A stretch of 48,222 nucleotides of DNA from JAUXFK01 sp034189035 (GTDB lineage Bacteria > Desulfobacterota > UBA8473). Location: positions 1 through 48,222 of the forward strand of contig JAXHVA010000026.1 of assembly GCA_034189035.1 (NCBI GenBank), written 5' to 3'. Below the pieces are notes generated by a model, which was not told where the DNA came from, searched no databases, and saw only the letters and a list, made by a program, of their open reading frames with translations. Shown one piece after another: positions 43,330 through 48,222 of the stretch. Position 1 is the first letter of the stretch; each line of letters opens with the position of its first letter. Position numbers and translations under genes: made by a program.

Positions 43330-44367
43330 ATGAGGCTAAAGAGAATTTTTTTACTGAGTCTTATTTTGGTGGTATTTTTTTTATATTTCTTTAACTTAGA
43401 ATATGTGTATTCGAAAGAACCAAAAGCAGTATTAAAGTTTGCAACTCTCGCACCAGATGGAGTCGGTTGGGCTATATACGCAAAAGAATATCTTATCGAA
43501 GCTATAGAGAAGGCTACAAACTATAATGTCAAACTTGACCCTTATTTTGGTGGTGTAATGGGGGATGATGAGGATTATATATCAAAGATGCGTATCAATC
43601 AATTGCAAGGAGCGGGGCTTTCGGCATCTGGAATCGTTATGGCCTGTCCTGAAATAGCCGTGCTTGAACTCCCCTTTTTATTTGAGAATTTTGATGAAGT
43701 GGACTATATACGAAAAAAGATGAGAGATAGACTGAGTCATTTATATGAGAAGAATGGATATAAGTTATGGATGTTACTTGATCAGGATTTTGATAAGATC
43801 TTCTCAACAAAGAATGAGATACGAAGCCTGAAGGACTTTAATAAAAGCAGATTTGTAACATGGGTTGGTCATGTGGAGTATGAAACACTTAAATCTCTGA
43901 ATACAAGTCCGATTCCTCTCAATGTCCCAGAAATACCTTCTTCTATTAGATCAAAGATCGTCAATGCCATGATGGCTCCTCCGATATGGTATGTGGGTAC
44001 ACAGCTCTATACAGTGACGAAGTATATAACTGATTGCAAAATGAGATACAGCCCTGGAGGAGTAGTAGTTACAATGAATGCATGGAACAGTATCACAGAA
44101 AAAAACAAGAAACAAATTATGGAAGTAGTGCAGAGGTGTGAATCTGTTTTAAATGATTATGGACACGACAGCAATGAAAAGTGTCTCTGTGCCATGGTTA
44201 AATACGGCTTAAAGGAAGTTAAATTGACCCCTGGGGAAATTGAAATATTGAAGAAAAATACTAGACCTGTATGGGACAACTTGGTTGGCAAGGTGTACTC
44301 AAGAGACCTGCTTAACAAGATAGTACGTTACTTAGAAGAATACCGCTCAGCAGTGAAAGCAAGGTAA
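43330..44367 (+). CDS. TRAP transporter solute-binding protein (DctP family)
   Basis: The 345-residue protein has a signal peptide (RIFLLSLILVVFFLYFF) and the DctP fold: AVLKFATLAPDGVGWAIYAKE, then GGVMGDDEDYISKMRINQLQ and ELPFLFENFDEVDYI. It would bind an organic acid in the periplasm for a tripartite transporter. No DctQ/DctM membrane genes are nearby. ATG 43330 follows AAGGAGGG and is preferred over one at 43282. It is convergent with the glycyl radical enzyme gene, sharing a terminator. The ligand is unknown. Confidence 0.82.
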   Translation: MRLKRIFLLSLILVVFFLYFFNLEYVYSKEPKAVLKFATLAPDGVGWAIYAKEYLIEAIEKATNYNVKLDPYFGGVMGDDEDYISKMRINQLQGAGLSASGIVMACPEIAVLELPFLFENFDEVDYIRKKMRDRLSHLYEKNGYKLWMLLDQDFDKIFSTKNEIRSLKDFNKSRFVTWVGHVEYETLKSLNTSPIPLNVPEIPSSIRSKIVNAMMAPPIWYVGTQLYTVTKYITDCKMRYSPGGVVVTMNAWNSITEKNKKQIMEVVQRCESVLNDYGHDSNEKCLCAMVKYGLKEVKLTPGEIEILKKNTRPVWDNLVGKVYSRDLLNKIVRYLEEYRSAVKAR

Positions 44368-44377
44368 TTTCTTTTAT

Positions 44378-44415
44378 AAGTGGGAGGATTAAGAAAACCA
44401 TTTATCCTCCCACTT
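44378..44415. terminator. Bidirectional terminator between convergent genes
   Basis: AAGTGGGAGGAT and ATCCTCCCACTT are perfect 12-base arms with a 14-base loop between the DctP gene and the glycyl radical enzyme gene. A and T runs flank the hairpin so it can act in both directions. Confidence 0.75.
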
Positions 44416-44427
44416 TGCATTTTATTC

Positions 44428-46950
44428 CTATCCTAATCCTTGTATAGTCCTTTGTATGATATTGTCCTGAGTCTTACGGCTGATATCTACGAAGTGTGCA
44501 CTATAACCGGCTACCCTTACGATTACCTCCTGGTACTGCTCAGGATCCTTTTGAGCCGCTCTTAAGGTAGCATCATCTATCATATTAAACTGCACGTGAT
44601 CAAGCTCCAAATCTGCCCAGGTTCTCATGTATGCCTTCCACAATTGATAACCCTTCTCTCCTTGAAGCTGTGTCGGAGAAAGACGCTGATTTAAAAGAAA
44701 TGCTCTTCCATGTGTTACATGGTCTATTTTACTGCATGACTTTAGGATAGCAGTTGGGCCTTTTTTGTCCAATCCAGGCCCAGGGGATATCCCTCCATCA
44801 TAAAGCGCATCTCCTAGTTTTCTTCCATTGGGAAGTGCATGTACCAAATTTGAAAAGTGGATATTGCCGCTGACATTCTCCGGAAGGGCAGGCCATGGAT
44901 TTCCAGAAGGACACCTTATTTCCAAGGAATGTCTTGAAACCTCACGTAGACAACGAACCATTAGTTCATCTACATAATCGTCATCATTCCCCCACTTTGG
45001 TGCATTCTTCACAAAGTCGAGCCGCATCTCTTCTTTCCCTTCCCAGTTGTTTTTAAGTGCTTCTATGAGTTCTTCCATTGTGTATTTCTTCTCATCGAAG
45101 ACTAGCTTTTTGATTGCAGATAGACTGTCCACGTTTTCAACCCATGTGAAGAATGTAGTCCATGCATTGCCTCTCTCCCCACTGGGCTCGATAATGTCAA
45201 GCCCGCTTTCTATAGACCTCTCAGATATAGCTGAAAGAAAGGGGCGGCCGAAGTTTACAGGGCTCTTCACCCGACCACGGTTTACCATTCTCGCACCAAA
45301 GTTCATTAGCCACTCCATCTGTTTGACCCAAGCCTCAAATAAGTGTTCAAAATCAGTAAATTTCTTTGCATTCCCAGTATTTGGTCCCATTTGCATATTT
45401 ATAATATGGTCGAAGCCGTCATGGAGGGTATACTCAATCATCTTAGAACAGTTCAAAGTGGCAGAAGCCATACGACATGGCTGGAATCCATGCTTGGTAG
45501 TGGGGGCAGGTGACATACACGCTTGGTGTACCCATGTTCTCATCTCTTTCAATGGATGGTTATGCCAGTACATGCCATTCGCGATTAAGACTGGATCATG
45601 GCGTATGCTGGGATAACCCAACCCCTGTCGAATGCATTCAAATATCTCTCTCATTACTTCATCATTAACCTTAGGATGCCATCTGAAACCAAAGGTCGGA
45701 TTGGCTACACGAATGAGTCTTGCTGCCTGTAAAAAGGCAACAGTTAAATCGTTGCAAGCATCACTCCCATCCTGATTAACTCCGCCCAAAGTCCATACAT
45801 AGGTGCCTGGTATGCCTTGGATACCTTCAGCTCCACCTCTAACAAGGTAATAACCTGTTTCACAACAGCGGATCATAAACTCTCCAATAAGATCAAGTGC
45901 CTCTTCCTTGGTAATGCTCTTTTCAATATTTACATCCCTGTTATAGTAAGGCCAGTGATAGTAATCTGGGCGGCTTGGCCATGCACCTTCCCAGTCTTCG
46001 AATCTTGACCAAATCTGTATAAAATGGTCGTACTGAAGAGATTCCTGAAAACTCCTGGGAGGCTTTGCCGGTACCTGCTCACATGTCTGTGAAATGCGTA
46101 AAAGCTCTTTTCTCCTCTCTGGGTTTGATTCAAAATTTTCTGCGATTATCCTTGCCAGCCTCGCATATCTCTTTGCCATCCTGATACATGCCAGTAGAGT
46201 AATCTCAATAGCTTCCCAATTCAACAGCTTGTCATAAAGGGGGATAATATCAGGACCTGGATTGCCAGCTATCTTTTCTTCTGCCTCATCGATTCTTTCC
46301 TGAATCTCATTTAGAATATCTTCAAATGCTCTCTCCCCTGTCATGAAGTACTCGTAGTCTTTACCTGAATATGCAAAGCTTCCACCAATAGGAATACCCC
46401 AGAGAATAACCATGGTCATGATCTTTACGGCTTCCTCAGGGGACATATCCCTGATTACTTTTCCTATATTATCCCTTGAAACCCAGTAATTATTGATATC
46501 GGCCATAATTTTAAGAGAGTTTTCATGTGGCTCGGGTATTATGACAGGATCGTTGTAAATCTCATCATTAATTAAGCTGGCTAATTCACAATACCAGTAT
46601 ATTGTGTTTGGAAGACTTCCTAAATAACCAACAATCTGTGCATGATCAGTAATAAATATAGGGATATTGTCAAGCACATGGGCAAAAGCTTTTGCTCTTT
46701 TCATTATAATCGGATCACCTTCGTTCTCCTTCCAAGACTCGGTAAATAAAGCAGGCCTTTCAAGATCAATTTTTATGCCCGGTTCATACATTCCTCCCTT
46801 TCTCCCCTTCTTCCACACGGCCTTTCTTAAATAACCCAACCTTTTAGATCTTTTTTTCTCGGCTACCCACCACCATTCCCTATTTTTCTCAAGTTCTTTA
46901 ACGCTCTTTTCGTTATTTGATTTACTTGCCTTTTCAGATTCTTTTGACAT
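44428..46950 (-). CDS. Glycyl radical enzyme, fumarate-adding (alkyl/arylalkylsuccinate synthase-like) catalytic subunit
   Basis: The 840-residue protein belongs to the pyruvate formate-lyase superfamily. The glycyl radical loop is RVAGYSAHFVDIS near the C-terminus (radical Gly815). The active-site Cys478 lies in WVHQACMSPAPTTKHGFQ, a context resembling benzylsuccinate and alkylsuccinate synthases rather than pyruvate formate-lyase or diol dehydratases. The length is as in BssA/AssA (about 850). Such enzymes add a hydrocarbon to fumarate. The gene is preceded by a small Cys-rich subunit gene, as in bssC-bssA order. No radical SAM activase is in the window. The class is well supported; the substrate is not. 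Confidence 0.85.
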   Translation of the reverse strand: MSKESEKASKSNNEKSVKELEKNREWWWVAEKKRSKRLGYLRKAVWKKGRKGGMYEPGIKIDLERPALFTESWKENEGDPIIMKRAKAFAHVLDNIPIFITDHAQIVGYLGSLPNTIYWYCELASLINDEIYNDPVIIPEPHENSLKIMADINNYWVSRDNIGKVIRDMSPEEAVKIMTMVILWGIPIGGSFAYSGKDYEYFMTGERAFEDILNEIQERIDEAEEKIAGNPGPDIIPLYDKLLNWEAIEITLLACIRMAKRYARLARIIAENFESNPERRKELLRISQTCEQVPAKPPRSFQESLQYDHFIQIWSRFEDWEGAWPSRPDYYHWPYYNRDVNIEKSITKEEALDLIGEFMIRCCETGYYLVRGGAEGIQGIPGTYVWTLGGVNQDGSDACNDLTVAFLQAARLIRVANPTFGFRWHPKVNDEVMREIFECIRQGLGYPSIRHDPVLIANGMYWHNHPLKEMRTWVHQACMSPAPTTKHGFQPCRMASATLNCSKMIEYTLHDGFDHIINMQMGPNTGNAKKFTDFEHLFEAWVKQMEWLMNFGARMVNRGRVKSPVNFGRPFLSAISERSIESGLDIIEPSGERGNAWTTFFTWVENVDSLSAIKKLVFDEKKYTMEELIEALKNNWEGKEEMRLDFVKNAPKWGNDDDYVDELMVRCLREVSRHSLEIRCPSGNPWPALPENVSGNIHFSNLVHALPNGRKLGDALYDGGISPGPGLDKKGPTAILKSCSKIDHVTHGRAFLLNQRLSPTQLQGEKGYQLWKAYMRTWADLELDHVQFNMIDDATLRAAQKDPEQYQEVIVRVAGYSAHFVDISRKTQDNIIQRTIQGLG

Positions 46951-47013
46951 TTTTTTTACCCCCCTCCCTTATCGTTTTCAAAAATGGTTGTTTTCTTAAA
47001 CATTGATTATATT

Positions 47014-47364
47014 TCACTTAGTCATCTGTCTTTGATGACGGCTAACCTTGGGATCAAGAGCCTGTGATATGTCAGTATCTATTAATTCCATCTCATTGTA
47101 ATATTCGCACTTGCTTGCATCTGTATTGAAACTTACTGCAAAACATGCATCACCCTCTGTTTTAAACACCGGCGAATCACTCGCAATATTTGAGCCTTCT
47201 TTTAAAAGATTACATATGCCCAGCGCACCCTGATAAAAGTTTTTACATTTACCACATGCTTTATCAGGTACAAATTCTCTCTCCTCCATGCTTCTTTCCT
47301 TTTCGGATTCACTCAACATGGCATCCCTGATGGGTGCCCACTCCATCCCCTTTTTTCTTGGCAT
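47014..47364 (-). CDS. Small Cys-rich (iron-sulfur) subunit of the glycyl radical enzyme
   Basis: The 116-residue protein has a cluster-type Cys pattern: C37-x2-C40 (ACGKCKNFY), C51 (GICNLLKEG), C74 (DACFAVSF), with a further C86. This fits the HiPIP-like fold of the small subunits of benzylsuccinate synthase and 4-hydroxyphenylacetate decarboxylase. Those bind a [4Fe-4S] cluster and modulate the radical in the large subunit. It is 63 bases upstream of the large subunit gene on the same strand. At 116 residues it is longer than typical BssB or BssC, with a charged N-terminal extension (residues 1-35). Confidence 0.72.
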   Translation of the reverse strand: MPRKKGMEWAPIRDAMLSESEKERSMEEREFVPDKACGKCKNFYQGALGICNLLKEGSNIASDSPVFKTEGDACFAVSFNTDASKCEYYNEMELIDTDISQALDPKVSRHQRQMTK

Positions 47365-48222
47365 AACATTTTTCCTTTCTTTAATTTGAGGTATTCTTTT
47401 ATTAATTATGTTTTCATTATTTATCTTGCAATTCTCATTAAAAAAGAAGGCAAGATAATCCCAATAAATAAATTATAGTCACTACTATGAGGTTGCAATG
47501 ATATATGGTAGCTCATTTTTTTGTATATATTTTTATGCATTCATTGCGTATCGGAAAAGAGATGGTTGTAAAACAGGAAAAAGCCTCTGGATTTGACCTG
47601 ATTTCAAGAAAGGGAAATAGGGAGAAAACAAATATGAGAAGTATAGAGAGTCAGGGTAAAGTGTACTTAGTAAATAAGAAATTCTCAAAGAGCAACGGCT
47701 TTTTCTTTAAAAAGGAGATACGTCTTTGGTTGTCAGGTTCGAATTATGCTAAAGAGTCTAGCCTTCTAAATAATACTGTGTTGACCCACGACCATTCGGC
47801 CAGGCGTGAGTTTTTTCATGGTCGGACGGATGGCTGTTGGTCTAATGGTTTGTCGGTACAGCGCTTATGCACCACCAGCAATCCATTGGACGAAGTCCAC
47901 GCTGTATTACCGAGATGCGTAGGCGTTGCGGTAACAAGTATGAAGCAGCTGAATAAGGAAGATCGGATTAAATTATTAAGCTGCAAATTAGGTAATAGAT
48001 AATAGATTATATATTTATACTAAATTAACTAAAAAGTCTATAAAATAAACAATATGATGTCAAGAGAAAAATCAATATTTTTTATAATGACAAAATACAT
48101 GTCAGTAATTTCCGGTTAGAAAATTGCATGTATACATCAAAAAGGTCAAAAAAAGCAGAACAGTCGATATTTTGCTTGACATATTATTAGTAATGTATTG
48201 TTTAGCATAGTTCGTAATAATT
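47365..48222. other. Terminal region without a convincing gene
   Basis: A plus-strand open frame at 47505-48002 (165 codons) lacks a good ribosome binding site and has no recognisable domain, so I do not call it a gene. The region upstream of the small subunit gene (47365-47480) should hold the operon promoter, but no clear boxes were identified. A TTGACA occurs at 48177-48182 near the edge without a clear -10. Confidence 0.4.
47789..47913. repeat. GC-richer islet with two strong hairpins
   Basis: First hairpin: CGACCAT (47789-47795) with ATGGTCG (47818-47824). Second: TCGGT-ACAGCG (47853-47863) pairs with CGCTGT-ATT-ACCGA (47900-47913), with an inner hairpin TGGAC-GAA-GTCCA (47887-47899). 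The surroundings are AT-rich. It could be a folded RNA, a recombination site or an element remnant. Confidence 0.45.

Noticed and set aside
47735..47756. tRNA-like T-loop GGTTCGAAT
   Set aside because: The flanking bases do not pair into a T-stem and no anticodon or acceptor stem could be drawn around it.
47505..48002. A 165-codon plus-strand frame
   Set aside because: No domain, poor ribosome binding site and it runs through two strong hairpins; composition changes abruptly along its length.

Overview
The window reads as a chromosomal segment of an anaerobic Gram-negative bacterium, most likely a deltaproteobacterium / Desulfobacterota relative. This is an inference from gene content: a cobalamin-dependent lysine fermentation operon, acyl-CoA metabolism genes, a short corrinoid-type MetE homologue, a glycyl radical enzyme of the fumarate-adding kind and a TRAP solute-binding protein. 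No rRNA, tRNA or CRISPR array was seen.

Layout. (1) 1-204: the end of an IS3-type insertion sequence that cuts off a small antitoxin-like ORF. (2) 575-5220: an ECF sigma factor, its overlapping membrane anti-sigma factor and a secreted VIT/von Willebrand A protein. The sigma gene and the VIT gene carry matching promoters, GGAAC-N17-GTCTAA, so they look like a self-contained regulon. (3) 5397-12550: a minus-strand lysine fermentation operon (kdd, kamA, a P-loop protein likely to be KamB, kamD, kamE, kal, kce). It converts lysine through beta-lysine, 3,5-diaminohexanoate and 5-amino-3-oxohexanoate to acetoacetate and crotonyl-CoA. (4) 12980-19151: plus-strand acyl-CoA genes (methylmalonyl-CoA mutase-type large subunit, nitronate monooxygenase-like flavoprotein, acyl-CoA synthetase, metallo-beta-lactamase-fold hydrolase). 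(5) 19444-21661: yjbQ, engB and a class I aminotransferase.

(6) 21850-27503 is a gene graveyard. It holds a decayed integron integrase gene, a possible attI core, a decayed IS481-type transposase, an intact periplasmic cupin gene, an ORF-less group II intron, an attC-like fold, a decayed IS630 transposase and fragments of BrnT/BrnA toxin-antitoxin modules. (7) 27719-36788: housekeeping and stress genes (mnmG, hsp20, lon, pcm, a MetE-like methyltransferase, xseA, an M23 peptidase). (8) 36785-38521: an IspH-UbiA fusion. (9) 38886-41566: an HMG-CoA-synthase-like/DUF35 fusion paired with a thiolase; the synthase-like part has Gln where the nucleophilic Cys is expected. (10) 41707-47364: a LysM protein, a DctP-type protein, and a two-gene unit encoding an iron-sulfur small subunit and a large glycyl radical enzyme resembling alkyl- and benzylsuccinate synthases. 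(11) 47365-48222: no convincing gene, but a strongly folded GC-richer islet.

Two long imperfect palindromes (3081-3512 and 19171-19367) and a related half-copy (5320-5376) form a dispersed non-coding repeat family. The strongest candidates for new biology are the sigma/VIT regulon, the glycyl radical enzyme pair, the Gln-substituted synthase-thiolase pair and the palindromic repeats.
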